NCBI GenBank assembly: GCA_028291515.1
Contig: JAQGHU010000011.1
Location: 1-64,000, forward strand
Origin: Schlesneria sp.
GTDB taxonomy: Bacteria > Planctomycetota > Planctomycetia > Planctomycetales > Planctomycetaceae
Direction of reading: 5' to 3'
DNA: 64,000 nucleotides
Shown: in pieces, positions 1 to 9,158 of the stretch
Layout: each line of letters begins with the position of its first letter
How positions within the stretch are numbered: the first letter of the stretch is position 1
Program-made: the position numbers and the translations under genes
The notes under the pieces: model-generated
The model's database searches: none
Told to the model about the DNA's origin: nothing
The model's input: only the letters and a program-made list of their open reading frames with translations

Positions 1-399
1 TCACTTTTCTTGACATCGCGATTCCGCAGACCGCACCTAACTACCGCTTCTACAAATGATTACGATCTAAATAAAAAACTTTGCGAGGGTGACTGCGAGC
101 TAACTGGCAACCCCGCCCGATGTTGACAAAACGCATCATTGATTCGCCGCTCGAGAAGGCACTTTCGACGGAAGTCCTGCGTCTGTCATTCGATTCGATT
201 GTTGCCGAGACGGATGTTGCCGATGTTGCTGTCTCGCAACATCGAGTAGGAGACGATGAGAGGAAGGCAGGAGGCGTGGTGGTCACATCTCATGCCTCAC
301 AATTCTCACCGGCTGACTGGATCGGTGGCATGCCGAAACCGGCGTTCGTAGCATGTTGCCAATTCGATCTGTGGCGAATCCTTGAGGAAGAACTCGATC
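1..399. other. Left-edge region without a supported gene
   Basis: I see no convincing gene here. Short open frames exist on both strands, but none has a recognisable domain and they overlap one another. The only clear element is a ribosome-binding site (GAGGAAG, 385-391) for the gene starting at 400. The region may hold the promoter of that gene, but no -35/-10 pair stands out. Confidence 0.5.
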
Positions 400-1335
400 A
401 TGTCACAAAAGTTCTCGGTCATGTCCCCAATGTCATCCTGGAGGGCTCTTAAGGGTTTGACGCTGGGGCTGTTCGGTCTCATGTGCATGGCCACCGTCAG
501 CGTCGGACAAGAGAAATCTGCCAGGCCATCTCAAGAGAGTCGCAAATCCACGCCATCGCCGGTTGAAGTCGACCAAGAGCAGAAAAGAGACTCGGTGCTT
601 GACGTCACTCTTCGTCAGTTGGCAACGGGCGATGCTCGGTTGATCGATTTAACTCATGGACTCGATGACAAGAGTCCGTTTTGGCCAGGGGATGACTATC
701 AGCCATTTCAACTCAAGACGATCGCCACCTTAGAGAAGAACGGCGTATCGTCAAAAGCGTTCGCAATGCCCGAGCACTTTGGCACTCACATTGACGCTCC
801 CTGCCATTTCGAGAAGGGGCAGGTGACGTTGGATCAGATCGCTGATGAAGATCTGTTTGCCCCGGGCGTTGTCATCGATATCACGACCGCGGCCGAATCG
901 GATCCCGACTATCGGCTGACGGTATCGGATATTGCTGCCTGGGAAAAAGAGCATGGTCCGATTCCACGTCGCGCGATTGTTTTATTGAAAACCGGCTGGA
1001 ATCAGTTCTGGGATAGCAATGTGCGGTATCGCAACCAGGACGCGTTGGGGAAGATGCACTTCCCGGGGTTCTCTGCCGAGGCGGCGCGTTGGCTGATCAA
1101 AGAGCGTGACATTCGCGGCATCGGTATCGATACCCTCAGCATTGACCACGGTCCGTCGAAAGACTTCATCGTACACCACGCGATCAACGGGGCAGGGCGT
1201 TACGGTTTGGAGAATGTGGCGGCCGTTGAAAAACTGCCACCTCGCAATTTCTTTTTGATTGTGGCTCCGATCAAGATCGCGAATGGGACCGGTGGTCCGA
1301 CCCGAATTTTCGCCGTATCGCCGAAGTCTGAGTAG
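400..1335 (+). CDS. Cyclase-family (kynurenine formamidase-like) hydrolase, exported
   Basis: A 311-residue protein of the metal-dependent cyclase/kynurenine formamidase family. The family signature HFGTHIDAPCHF lies near residues 126-137, where the His and Asp residues bind the metal. A later GIDTLSIDHG motif is the usual second conserved block. A hydrophobic stretch near residues 19-36 looks like a signal peptide, followed by a charged linker, so the enzyme probably works outside the cytoplasm. The start is ATG 400: it follows GAGGAAG at good spacing, while an in-frame TTG at 382 has no such site. The family hydrolyses amide or lactone bonds in small substrates, and the substrate here is unknown. 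It stands alone between an empty left edge and a convergent decarboxylase gene. Confidence 0.85.
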   Translation: MSQKFSVMSPMSSWRALKGLTLGLFGLMCMATVSVGQEKSARPSQESRKSTPSPVEVDQEQKRDSVLDVTLRQLATGDARLIDLTHGLDDKSPFWPGDDYQPFQLKTIATLEKNGVSSKAFAMPEHFGTHIDAPCHFEKGQVTLDQIADEDLFAPGVVIDITTAAESDPDYRLTVSDIAAWEKEHGPIPRRAIVLLKTGWNQFWDSNVRYRNQDALGKMHFPGFSAEAARWLIKERDIRGIGIDTLSIDHGPSKDFIVHHAINGAGRYGLENVAAVEKLPPRNFFLIVAPIKIANGTGGPTRIFAVSPKSE

Positions 1336-1388
1336 ATCGTGACGAATGGCAGGCGGAACGAGACGGATTCAGTCTGATCCTGATTCGC

Positions 1389-2906
1389 TCAGCCCAGTAT
1401 CTTCTTCCCTGTGCAACGTAGCGTCTCCAGTAGCAGATCCAAGTGCTGGGGCGTCGTCAGCGGATTGATGAGTGTCACCCGCAGGGCATCGGTACCATTC
1501 AGACTGGTCGCGACGAGATAGAACTCTCCGGACTCGATGACCTGACGACGCAGCCGACGCTGGAATTCACCGATGATGGCAGGCGATTCACCATGAAGTT
1601 CTGGTGGGAGGTGGCGAAAGGCGACAATATTGCACTGTGGTTCGTGCAACGGTTCGAAGTCAGGTGCGGCGCTCAGTTTCTGGAAGAAGACTTGGGCGAG
1701 ATCGAACGTGACATCGACGAGGTCTGTAAACAGTTGGGCACCAAACAGCGACCAGGCTCCCCACAATCCAAACGCGGCGGCCCGCTTCGTGCATTCCACG
1801 GTTCGCAGCCCGAGGTCATAGTCTGCCAAACCGGGGGCCGAGGGGTCGAACAGGTAAGGTGCGTTCTGCTCAAACGCCTGATAGCTGTGTTTCTTTTGCT
1901 TGAAATACAAGAAGGCACACAGCGCGGGAACAAACAACATCTTATGAGCATCCCAGACGAGACTGTCAGCTCTCTCAAGCCCGGCGACCAGATGGCGATG
2001 CTGCGGACTGATTAAGGCCGATCCACCGTGTGCAGCGTCGACGTGCAACCAGACCTGATGCCGCTCGCAAATATCCGCGATCTCATTCAGCGGATCGAAC
2101 GCGCCGATAGAGGTTGAACAGGCACACGCGACGACCGCAATGACTGTTCGCCCCTCGTCCCGGAGCGAAGTGAGAACACGAGCCAACTCTTCCGTGTTCA
2201 TGCGGCGGCGGTGATCAAGAGTCACCTTAATCACCTGCTCGGTGCCCAGGCCCAAAATTCCTGCTGCCCGCGTGATGCTGTAGTGAATGTCTCCTTGAAC
2301 GACAATTACCGGTTGCTGATTCGAATGGCTGAGACCTGCGGACCAGCAGTTCTTCAAGGCGACATTTCGAGCGGTGAGGAGGGCATTCAGGTTCGCTAAC
2401 GATGCGCCATGCGTGACGAATCCCGCATAGTCACCGTGTTTCCAGCCGAGATAACTGGCCAGTTTGTCGACCATTGCCAGTTCGACGGAGGTTGACCACG
2501 GCCCCATCTCGTAAACGGCCATGACCTGGTTTGTCATGGAGCCGACGGCATCAAACAGACCTGCCAGTGGGAGGGAGGCGGGAACCTGATGTCCCACGTA
2601 TCGCGGGTCGTGCAGATTTTGACCTCGCGCCAGCATCTCGCGAATGAGCCGTTCGAATCGCGTGACCAATTCCGTGGGGTCTGTCGAATCGCTGGCGGAG
2701 TCTCGTAAGACACCGGCTCGCGCAATATTTTCTGTGGGGGACGTCCAGTTGAGAACTCGACCTTCGCTCGCCTGAACCGAAGCCAGATGCGCCGACAGTG
2801 TCTCGATGAATCGCTGCCCCGCCGTTCGCAACAGTTCAGGATTATAGGCAACACGAATACGTTCGCGAGCGGCTTGTGATGCGAGATCTGCTGGAGAATC
2901 GATCAT
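1389..2906 (-). CDS. Pyridoxal-dependent decarboxylase, group II
   Basis: A 505-residue PLP-dependent decarboxylase of the glutamate/aromatic amino acid decarboxylase superfamily. The cofactor lysine lies in SLVWDAHKML, and the Asp that contacts the pyridine nitrogen lies in WLHVDAAHGGSA. The segment VTHGASLANLNALL is the usual phosphate-binding and substrate loop. The length is normal for the family and there is no signal peptide, so it should be cytoplasmic. The ATG at 2906 is preceded by AGGAG at about 10 nt. The substrate cannot be told from sequence: L-2,4-diaminobutyrate, aromatic amino acids or glutamate all remain possible. It converges on the cyclase-family gene and has no obvious pathway partner nearby. 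Confidence 0.9.
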   Translation of the reverse strand: MIDSPADLASQAARERIRVAYNPELLRTAGQRFIETLSAHLASVQASEGRVLNWTSPTENIARAGVLRDSASDSTDPTELVTRFERLIREMLARGQNLHDPRYVGHQVPASLPLAGLFDAVGSMTNQVMAVYEMGPWSTSVELAMVDKLASYLGWKHGDYAGFVTHGASLANLNALLTARNVALKNCWSAGLSHSNQQPVIVVQGDIHYSITRAAGILGLGTEQVIKVTLDHRRRMNTEELARVLTSLRDEGRTVIAVVACACSTSIGAFDPLNEIADICERHQVWLHVDAAHGGSALISPQHRHLVAGLERADSLVWDAHKMLFVPALCAFLYFKQKKHSYQAFEQNAPYLFDPSAPGLADYDLGLRTVECTKRAAAFGLWGAWSLFGAQLFTDLVDVTFDLAQVFFQKLSAAPDFEPLHEPQCNIVAFRHLPPELHGESPAIIGEFQRRLRRQVIESGEFYLVATSLNGTDALRVTLINPLTTPQHLDLLLETLRCTGKKILG

Positions 2907-3030
2907 TCCAAAGCCGCTCCTTCCGATGAATCCGCACTCAATGCAGCGTTCGACGAGCGAATTCTCTTGCTAACAGGCAAGTCGTGGAAGATCGATTGCA
3001 CGATGCCGAATTACAGCAGGGCAACGCAGT

Positions 3031-4026
3031 TCATTTCAACGACAGCATCGCGTTCTGCGCGTCGACTCTGACTCGGACATCCGCGTGATTGTTAATCAGC
3101 GGTTTGAGAATCTCGCGGAATTCGGCTCGATCGGGCGCGCTCATTTTGGGGCCTAACTTGGCGATGGCTCTTAACGAGTTGGCCAGGATCATCGAGTACT
3201 CCACTTGCTCTTCTGCCTTTTCCGGTGGCTTCGCCATCAGGGCTTGTTTGAAGACACCTAATCCGTCGGTATTGTCGTGTCTGGCGAGGGCGATGGCCGC
3301 GTTGACGCAGGTCTTCCAATCGTCATTTCCCAGCAAGACGCGCAATTGCTGCTTTGCTGCGTCGGACTGAAACAACCCCAAAGCGAACGCGGCCGTTTGC
3401 CGCATCAGAGGCAGGTTGTCCGCCGACAACTTGACGAGAGCATCGACGGTTTCGGGATCGTCCAGAGGCGTCCCTTTCTCAAGTGCACGCCCGGCGATCA
3501 AGGCAATCGACGCCACGCCACTCTTACGTATTTCGACATCGCGCGTCGGCTCGAGAGCTTGTCGCAACGGAGGCATGGTGACTTCGGGCACGTCCAGCAA
3601 TCCCACGGCGCGCGTCAGATACTCCTGGATTGAGAGGCTTTCGCGCGAGCTGGAATTCGATTTGAGTTCACGCGTCAACTGATCGGCCAACGATGACGCA
3701 ATCTCTCGATTCGAAGCGAGTTGTTGTCCGTCTTGGCCTTGACGGCGATCTTGTTCGAGGACTTGCGACAACCCATACATAGCCCGATTTCGGATATGAC
3801 CGTTCGGGCTTTGCAGTTCTTCGACCAGCGATCGCCAGTCTTGCTCGACGGCAGCGATTCGCCCGAATGCGAACCAAACCAGAACGACCGCGGCCACGAT
3901 CATCCCTGGCACGACAAACAGTTGAACGATAAAGCCCGCAGAAGGAGGCTGAACCGGTGGCAGATCGTCAGACAATTCGGGGTGTGGGACCGGCGCAGAG
4001 GAAGCAGAATCAGTCGTATTAGTCAT
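3031..4026 (-). CDS. Membrane-anchored HEAT-repeat protein
   Basis: A 331-residue protein with a proline-rich N-terminus (residues 1-30), one transmembrane helix near residues 32-50 (FIVQLFVVPGMIVAAVVLVW) and a helical-repeat domain over the rest. The repeats resemble HEAT units, for example QTAAFALGLFQSDAAKQQLR and NAAIALARHDNTDGL. No catalytic motif is visible. Such proteins usually act as scaffolds, and the topology suggests a single-pass inner-membrane protein with the repeats on one face. The gene is divergent from the unknown gene at 4264. Function is unknown. Confidence 0.75.
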   Translation of the reverse strand: MTNTTDSASSAPVPHPELSDDLPPVQPPSAGFIVQLFVVPGMIVAAVVLVWFAFGRIAAVEQDWRSLVEELQSPNGHIRNRAMYGLSQVLEQDRRQGQDGQQLASNREIASSLADQLTRELKSNSSSRESLSIQEYLTRAVGLLDVPEVTMPPLRQALEPTRDVEIRKSGVASIALIAGRALEKGTPLDDPETVDALVKLSADNLPLMRQTAAFALGLFQSDAAKQQLRVLLGNDDWKTCVNAAIALARHDNTDGLGVFKQALMAKPPEKAEEQVEYSMILANSLRAIAKLGPKMSAPDRAEFREILKPLINNHADVRVRVDAQNAMLSLK

Positions 4027-4263
4027 TGTGTCGCCAGAAAATCAAAACAGCGCGGCCGCGAGACTGCATCAGCCGACGATCCGAGGGATTATAGGCAAGT
4101 GCTTTCCCAATTTCAGCCCGCGGTCGGAAATGGGAAGCAATGCCCGCGATCAGGGAAAATCTGTGATCTTTTTCGTCGCCGTGCGATGTCAAACAGAGCT
4201 GATTCTTTGGAAATCCAACGATACTCTGATCTGGCCACAAACCCATCAACGAACATCACTGTC

Positions 4264-5409
4264 ATGTCAGAACCACGACGCATTGCCATTGTCATGTCGC
4301 GGCTGCCACGCCTGATTAATCCCCAGGCGATGTGGCTGCGCGGACTGCGGGCCGCATTGCGACGAATTCAGGAATCAGGCGATCTGCTGGTAATCGCGAA
4401 TGGCACTGCAGGATCTGATTTCGTGCGTCGAGGGGCAGAGCGACTACGGATCCCGATTGAAGAAACAACAATCACTGCCGATTTGGGAAATGCCTCGCCC
4501 GATGAAGTGGGCGCAATTCCTCCGCAAGATCGAGCCTTGTTAGCGACGGCGGATCTCGTGCTCGCACTCCAAGTGCGAACCAATGGGAATATCCACCGTG
4601 CCCTGCAAGAGCGGTTGGCCCGAAACAGCCCAGTCGAGATCGTGGACTTGCCGGAGACGCACCCGCGAGCAGTTCGAGACGATTTAGTTGAGAGAGGCGC
4701 AACACTCTGGTCGCCGTCGGACAAAGCTCAATCGGCTTTGGGCTCATGCAACCATTCGCAAGTTGTGAGACCGTCCGTTTGCGAACTTGTCCCGCAGCTC
4801 TCACCAGACGAATGGACTTTTCTATCGCATACGACTCGTGCTTGCACAGGGCGATGGCCCTGTCAGTCTGCATCCGATTACGTCGATTCAATCCTGGATG
4901 ACGCTGGCGACGCCGATCACTCCGCCATCGCGGCACTCGAACAAATCGTGACGCAGCGAAAACTGCTGGCTGCTTCACGAATGATCCGTGGTGGGCACGC
5001 GGTCGTTTGCTTGACCGCAGTGCCGCTGCTGGATCTGCCACCACTTCGCAAATTTCAGACTCATCGCTCGCGCTGGGACTTTGAACCGTATGGCATCTGT
5101 ATTCGCCAACAATGGCTGCAGGATCGTGGCGCCAGACCGGTCATCTACGGAAATGAAGCGACCTGGCAATCCTTGGAACAACGAGACCGACCGTTCTTTC
5201 AGTTCACATCCTCACCGAGTTCATCGCCCGGGACGGACTGGTCGGTGGAGCGTGAATGGCGGCATGTGGGAGATTTGGATCTCCATGAATTGCCGGCCGC
5301 AGACGGACTGCTCTTCGTGCGTTGCTACGAAGATGCAGTGCGATTGTCGCGGAGTTCGCCATGGCCGATCACGCTGTGGCCAGATCCAGCAGAGGCGACG
5401 CTCGACTGA
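4264..5409 (+). CDS. Unrecognised two-part protein
   Basis: A 381-residue protein I do not recognise. The first ~130 residues look like an alpha/beta (Rossmann-type) fold: RIAIVMSRL, DLLVIANGTAGSDFVRRGAE and LLATADLVLAL alternate as strand and helix, and the GTAGSDF turn recalls nucleotide-sensing SLOG/DprA-like domains. The last ~130 residues hold a different block: FEPYGICIRQQWLQDRGARP followed by VIYGN, then an ErEWR-type segment (VEREWRHVGDL). That pattern is seen in AbiGi/DUF2971-like proteins. Both fold assignments are inference from residue patterns. The ATG at 4264 is preferred because the upstream open frame reads through the promoter region of the divergent gene. No partner gene is adjacent. 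Confidence 0.6.
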   Translation: MSEPRRIAIVMSRLPRLINPQAMWLRGLRAALRRIQESGDLLVIANGTAGSDFVRRGAERLRIPIEETTITADLGNASPDEVGAIPPQDRALLATADLVLALQVRTNGNIHRALQERLARNSPVEIVDLPETHPRAVRDDLVERGATLWSPSDKAQSALGSCNHSQVVRPSVCELVPQLSPDEWTFLSHTTRACTGRWPCQSASDYVDSILDDAGDADHSAIAALEQIVTQRKLLAASRMIRGGHAVVCLTAVPLLDLPPLRKFQTHRSRWDFEPYGICIRQQWLQDRGARPVIYGNEATWQSLEQRDRPFFQFTSSPSSSPGTDWSVEREWRHVGDLDLHELPAADGLLFVRCYEDAVRLSRSSPWPITLWPDPAEATLD

Positions 5410-5439
5410 CTTGGATTGCTCGCGTCCAGAATGCTGTCC

Positions 5440-5495
5440 GCTTTTCGTCGCCGGCCGCGGAAGAAGGTGCTCATAGGTGAATCGATTGTTGGTGC
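5440..5495 (-). pseudogene. 5' remnant of a second copy of the 5503-5964 gene
   Basis: On the minus strand, an ATG at 5474 opens a frame whose first ~12 codons (MSTFFRGRRRKA) match the start of the gene at 5964 (MHTYFHGWRRKA). The DNA immediately upstream matches too: TGAATCGATTGTTGGTGCTG here against TGAACCGATTGTTGATGCTG upstream of 5964. Homology stops within about 60 bp, and the frame then runs into the 3' end of the neighbouring plus-strand gene. This is the truncated start of a tandem duplicate. Confidence 0.6.
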
Positions 5496-5502
5496 TGACC
5501 AG

Positions 5503-5964
5503 CTAATTTGGGGATGGCCGCTTCCGTGGCTTCCAGAGAATCAGGTAGGCGGAGAGAAGGGTGAGGGGGAGAACGGCGACCCAGTAGGAAACGACGACAA
5601 AAGACCTCTCAAAAGGGTTTGCACGGTGCGGAGAACAAGTCCCGATGCTGCACCCGACCAAATCTAGCCGCCATGCGAATGCTGTTTTCGCATCATCGTC
5701 CAAGAAGCCCAACAATCTGATGTCCCAATTCTTGTAGGTATCAGTTACCCACCAAGTGAATAACGTGCTCGGTTCTTCTTCGCGGCCCCATTCGAAACTG
5801 AATCGACTTCGATCGGAGTTGATGTCGTATCGCATGTCTGACATCAAGATGACGAAGCCGTCGTAAATGATCTGGCTTCTGCCCCACGTGACGAACAATG
5901 CCAACGCCATGACCAGCATGGCTACGCCCGCTTTTCGTCGCCAGCCGTGAAAGTAGGTGTGCAT
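5503..5964 (-). CDS. Two-TM membrane protein of unknown function
   Basis: A 153-residue protein with an N-terminal membrane helix (AGVAMLVMALALFVTWG, residues 12-28) and a second near the C-terminus (SFVVVSYWVAVLPLTLLSAYLIL). Between them lies a ~90-residue, probably extracytoplasmic domain rich in aromatic residues (SFEWGREEE, WWVTDTYKNWDIR). The C-terminus is basic (KPRKRP). I do not recognise a named family, although similar short proteins occur as small paralogous groups in planctomycetes. The decayed duplicate of its start, 30-90 bp downstream, supports such tandem expansion here. Function is unknown. Confidence 0.65.
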   Translation of the reverse strand: MHTYFHGWRRKAGVAMLVMALALFVTWGRSQIIYDGFVILMSDMRYDINSDRSRFSFEWGREEEPSTLFTWWVTDTYKNWDIRLLGFLDDDAKTAFAWRLDLVGCSIGTCSPHRANPFERSFVVVSYWVAVLPLTLLSAYLILWKPRKRPSPN

Positions 5965-6029
5965 GGGTGAACCGATTGTTGATGCTGGCAGGCGCCTTTG
6001 TTCATTCGTTGATGTCGTCTCGCAATTCG

Positions 6030-6057
6030 CTGGATTCCCGCCTGCGCGGGAATGACG
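6030..6057 (+). repeat. REP-like palindrome, copy 1
   Basis: The core ATTCCCGCCTGCGCGGGAAT folds as a short GC-rich hairpin and is preceded by TGG and followed by GACG. The same unit occurs at 10590-10617 (identical) and 42097-42124 (one base different). It lies between two minus-strand genes. Read in frame, this type of repeat yields spurious peptides ending in VIPAQAGIQ. Confidence 0.85.
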
Positions 6058-6084
6058 GAACTATCAGTGATCCGGGTTCCGAAT

Positions 6085-6840
6085 TCATCCACCGAGTCCT
6101 GCTCCACCACCAAGCCCCAGATCTTCTCCCGTGAAACGGCCATGAGCCGCCACGAATAGCGCTAATTCGGCGACTTCGGCGGGAGTGTTCTGCCGACGAT
6201 CCAGCGCGATTTCGCTGATGGCCGCGTGGACTGGCTTGGGCTGCAAGTCCATCATCGCGGTCGCCGTGGGGCCGGGTGAGATACAGTTGATGCGGACGCC
6301 ATGAGGGCGAAGCTGCATCGCCGCAGCGTTGACGAATGCGGACACCGCCGCTTTCGTCGTATTGTAAACGGGATTCACTCGAGAACCCGAGCGAGCCCTG
6401 GTTCCGGCGATCGAGCCTAAGAGCAGGATGCTTCCTTGCTTCTGCGGAATCATCAGATCCATTGCCGCGTGCGTGCAGTAGAAAGCGCCGTTCAAATTGA
6501 CGTCGACTGCGGTCTCCCAAAGTGCAGGCGTGGTGTCGGCGAGCGATTCAAGATTCAAAATCCCCGCCGTATAAAACAAGAACTGAGGGGAGCCCACTTC
6601 CTGACTGCAATACGCAAAGAACTCGCGAACAGAAGCCGCGTCGCTGACATCAATTCTGCGTCGAATCAACTCCGTTCCGACTTGAGGGGCGAGGGCATCC
6701 AACAGACGCTGATCTCGATCGCCGACCACTAACTTCGAGACATGGCCGGACAGCAGTTGCACTATTGCGCCACCAATGCCACCTGCTCCAATCACGATCG
6801 CGGTGCTGTTTTGGTATCGATCGGAAATCCGCGTGAACAT
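6085..6840 (-). CDS. Short-chain dehydrogenase/reductase (SDR)
   Basis: A 251-residue classical SDR. The nucleotide-binding glycine motif is VIGAGGIGGAI (residues 16-26). An acidic pair (VVGDRDQR) after the second strand favours NAD(H) over NADP(H). The catalytic set is visible as Ser in LLLGSIAGT and Tyr-Lys in YNTTKAA. INCISPGPTATAMM is the usual substrate-loop block after the active site. Length is normal. It is probably a soluble oxidoreductase acting on a hydroxyl or keto substrate that cannot be predicted. The gene stands between a REP-like repeat and a long A+T-rich spacer. Confidence 0.88.
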   Translation of the reverse strand: MFTRISDRYQNSTAIVIGAGGIGGAIVQLLSGHVSKLVVGDRDQRLLDALAPQVGTELIRRRIDVSDAASVREFFAYCSQEVGSPQFLFYTAGILNLESLADTTPALWETAVDVNLNGAFYCTHAAMDLMIPQKQGSILLLGSIAGTRARSGSRVNPVYNTTKAAVSAFVNAAAMQLRPHGVRINCISPGPTATAMMDLQPKPVHAAISEIALDRRQNTPAEVAELALFVAAHGRFTGEDLGLGGGAGLGG

Positions 6841-7237
6841 GGCTGCCGCTCCGGTTCTGAATCAGACAATTCACCGGAAGACTAGCGATCCCTGGGACGC
6901 GGGACCACGCAGAAAAATCTGCACAAAATTTCAAAAGGTGAAATTTAGTCTGCAAGAGTGAAAGCCGTGATACGTCTATATGGACATAGCAGAGACGAAC
7001 GCATCACTTAACAACCACAATTGATGTGATATTGATCGATGTTTTCTGCGTAGAAGTATTGTGTCTTGTGCAAATTGTGAAAAACCACAAACAATTTCTT
7101 GATCAACACTTACAGCACAGCAATCACAAAAATACAGCCAACAACAGACAACGTGTCTGTAATTTGTGAAAGAAACAGATACGATGTGGGTTTATGTGGT
7201 AGAGCAAGGGACCGACAGGCTTTTTGGAGATCTCTAA
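6841..7237. other. A+T-rich divergent promoter spacer
   Basis: A 397-bp gap between the divergent SDR and WD40 genes. From about 6905 to 7190 it is clearly richer in A+T than its surroundings and carries many short CACAA/TTGTG motifs in both orientations (for example CCACAATTG, CAAATTGTG, CCACAAACAATTT, AATTTGTGA). No long open frame is credible. It probably holds both promoters and possibly repeated binding sites. A ribosome-binding site (GGAG, 7226-7229) serves the gene at 7238. Confidence 0.5.
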
Positions 7238-8323
7238 ATGCAGCTGCTTCGCGAACAAGTGATCGCTGGCGTCGTCGTCGCCATCTTGCTGGCCTTCGGG
7301 TTACTGATGGCGGACGAGCGCGAGTTATCTCGGTGTCTGGAGAACCCATTTTTCAAGACCAGCGATCATCGCACGTTGATGACGACAGTCAATCACGTTG
7401 ACTGGTCGGCGGATGGAAAAACATTGCTGGTCGAATCGCGTAATTTCGACTGCGATGCGCATCGGTTGTCCGTACACCAACTTGGCGGTCAGGGCTATGT
7501 TCCGTCCTGGTGCGAAATACTGAAGGAATCCCTCAACCATGCCACGTTGTCACCAGACGGAAAAAGTATCGTGGCGGCGACTCGTTCGGGCGAACTCTGG
7601 TGGGTCGATTTGGAAACGGCGGCGGCCACAGAGCTTGTGACGTTGACTCCAAAGGCCCCTTTCAAGCTGACGGCCATCAGCCGCGATGGGCGGCTGATGG
7701 CCGGTTCCCCTCAGGACGGCGCAATCTATTTGTGCAATCCCCGCCACGGTCTCGCGAAGATGCTGCCGCAGTCGATCAATCGGACGATTTACCGCCTTCA
7801 TTTTTCCAATGATGGCCAGCGTATTCTCTGTGTCTGGACCGACGGATCGGTTGGAGTTTGGGACACCGATTCGGCAGAGCTGTTGTGCGAAATCGAAGAT
7901 CACGAACATGTCGCAATTGCGGCGGCAGCGTTCTTATCCGATGGCAGCGGCGTGATTTGCATGGCAGGTGAGGGAACCCTGCGAATCTGGGACATCGCCA
8001 GCAATACGGAGCGTTGGCGCGGACCCGCAGGAGCGTACGGCTCGAATGGACTCGCAGCGATTGATGTCACGTCAAACGGAGCTGTCGCGGCGTGGAGCGA
8101 GGCAATGACTCGGCGAATCGTGATCTGGGATCTGGAGGATCAGCGAGTGAGATACGTGATTGAAAATCCGTCGATGGTCATGAATTTGCGGTTTTCTCCC
8201 GACGGTAATTCGCTGGCAGTCGCGGGGCTCGAACACAACGTTCGTATCTACGATATTCGCGCCGGCAAAGAAACACACCGCATTGATGTGAAGCAAATTC
8301 ACGACACCAATGTGCGCATTTGA
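7238..8323 (+). CDS. WD40-repeat protein, probably membrane-anchored
   Basis: A 361-residue protein with a hydrophobic N-terminal segment (VIAGVVVAILLAFGLLMA, residues 9-26) followed by about six to seven WD40-like blades. Repeat signatures include NHVDWSADGKTLLV, LSPDGKSIVAATRSG, LHFSNDGQRILCVW followed by GVWD, TLRIWD and LRFSPDGNSLAV. The N-terminal helix could be an uncleaved anchor or a signal peptide, which would place the propeller outside the cytoplasm. There is no enzymatic motif, so a binding or scaffold role is likely. GGAG sits 8 nt upstream of the ATG. Confidence 0.8.
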   Translation: MQLLREQVIAGVVVAILLAFGLLMADERELSRCLENPFFKTSDHRTLMTTVNHVDWSADGKTLLVESRNFDCDAHRLSVHQLGGQGYVPSWCEILKESLNHATLSPDGKSIVAATRSGELWWVDLETAAATELVTLTPKAPFKLTAISRDGRLMAGSPQDGAIYLCNPRHGLAKMLPQSINRTIYRLHFSNDGQRILCVWTDGSVGVWDTDSAELLCEIEDHEHVAIAAAAFLSDGSGVICMAGEGTLRIWDIASNTERWRGPAGAYGSNGLAAIDVTSNGAVAAWSEAMTRRIVIWDLEDQRVRYVIENPSMVMNLRFSPDGNSLAVAGLEHNVRIYDIRAGKETHRIDVKQIHDTNVRI

Positions 8324-8492
8324 TCGCAGTGTCCAACCCGGATGATTCGTGCCTGACGGCGACATTCTGAGTCGTGACGCCCGTCATTCCCCACGCAGGA
8401 GGGACTGACGGAAGACGTGAACGCAACGAACAGCTATCGCGCGGCGAGTCATCTGGGCTAACTACCGCCAGCTGTTCTGGTCAAAGAATGAT

Positions 8493-8524
8493 TAACCCTC
8501 GGCACACATCGCGGCCGAGGGTTA
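8493..8524 (-). terminator. Hairpin terminator after the superoxide dismutase gene
   Basis: Arms TAACCCTCGGC and GCCGAGGGTTA (11 bp, perfect) enclose a 10-nt loop just downstream of the sod stop codon. Read on the minus strand it is followed by ATCATTCTTTG, only a weak U-tract. It could also work for the convergent WD40 gene. Confidence 0.6.
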
Positions 8525-8546
8525 TTCTGATCCTGAAAATCAAGGA

Positions 8547-9158
8547 CTACTTCGTGGCTTCTGCAAAGCGACGAGAGACTTCATTCCAGTTGACGACATT
8601 CCAGAATGCCGTGATGTAATCTGGGCGACGGTTTTGGTAGTTCAGATAGTAGGCGTGCTCCCAAACGTCGAGACCCAGGATGGGTGTTCGCCCTTCCATC
8701 AAGGGGCTATCCTGGTTTGGCGAGCTTTCGACTACGACCTTGCCCTTATCGACGGCAAGCCAGGCCCAGCCACTACCAAATCGTCCGGCAGCAGCGGCAG
8801 CGAACTTCTCTTTGAAGGTCGCGAATGATCCGAAGGCACTGGTGATTGCAGCGGCCAAAGCGCCGGTCGGCTCGCCACCGGCGTTTGGTCCCAGGACTGT
8901 CCAGAACAACGAGTGGTTGTAGTGACCACCGGCATTGTTGCGGACAACGGTGCGGATGTCATCCGGGACCGAGGCGAGATCTGAGATCAACGCTTCGACA
9001 GATTTGGCAGCCAGAGTCGGATGCGCTTCCAACGCTTTGTTCGCGTTATTGATATACGCTTGATGATGCTTGGTATGGTGAATTTCCATCGTCTTGGCAT
9101 CAATGTGAGGGGCCAACGCATCAATCGCGTAGGGCAGGGCAGGCAGCGTAAAGGCCAT
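8547..9158 (-). CDS. Superoxide dismutase, Fe/Mn type
   Basis: A 203-residue superoxide dismutase that converts superoxide to oxygen and hydrogen peroxide. The four metal ligands are visible: His in EIHHTKHHQ, His in HYNHSLFW, then Asp and His in LDVWEHAYY. The GSGWAWL block and the final [16 protein letters not shown] segment are typical. The length matches the family. There is no signal peptide, so it acts in the cytoplasm. Fe versus Mn preference cannot be assigned by eye. It is monocistronic, with a terminator hairpin downstream. Confidence 0.95.
   Translation of the reverse strand: MAFTLPALPYAIDALAPHIDAKTMEIHHTKHHQAYINNANKALEAHPTLAAKSVEALISDLASVPDDIRTVVRNNAGGHYNHSLFWTVLGPNAGGEPTGALAAAITSAFGSFATFKEKFAAAAAGRFGSGWAWLAVDKGKVVVESSPNQDSPLMEGRTPILGLDVWEHAYYLNYQNRRPDYITAFWNVVNWNEVSRRFAEATK

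Noticed and set aside
120-452. Possible 110-residue gene at the left edge
   Set aside because: It overlaps the ribosome-binding site and first codons of the cyclase-family gene, has no domain, and competes with an equally open frame on the other strand.
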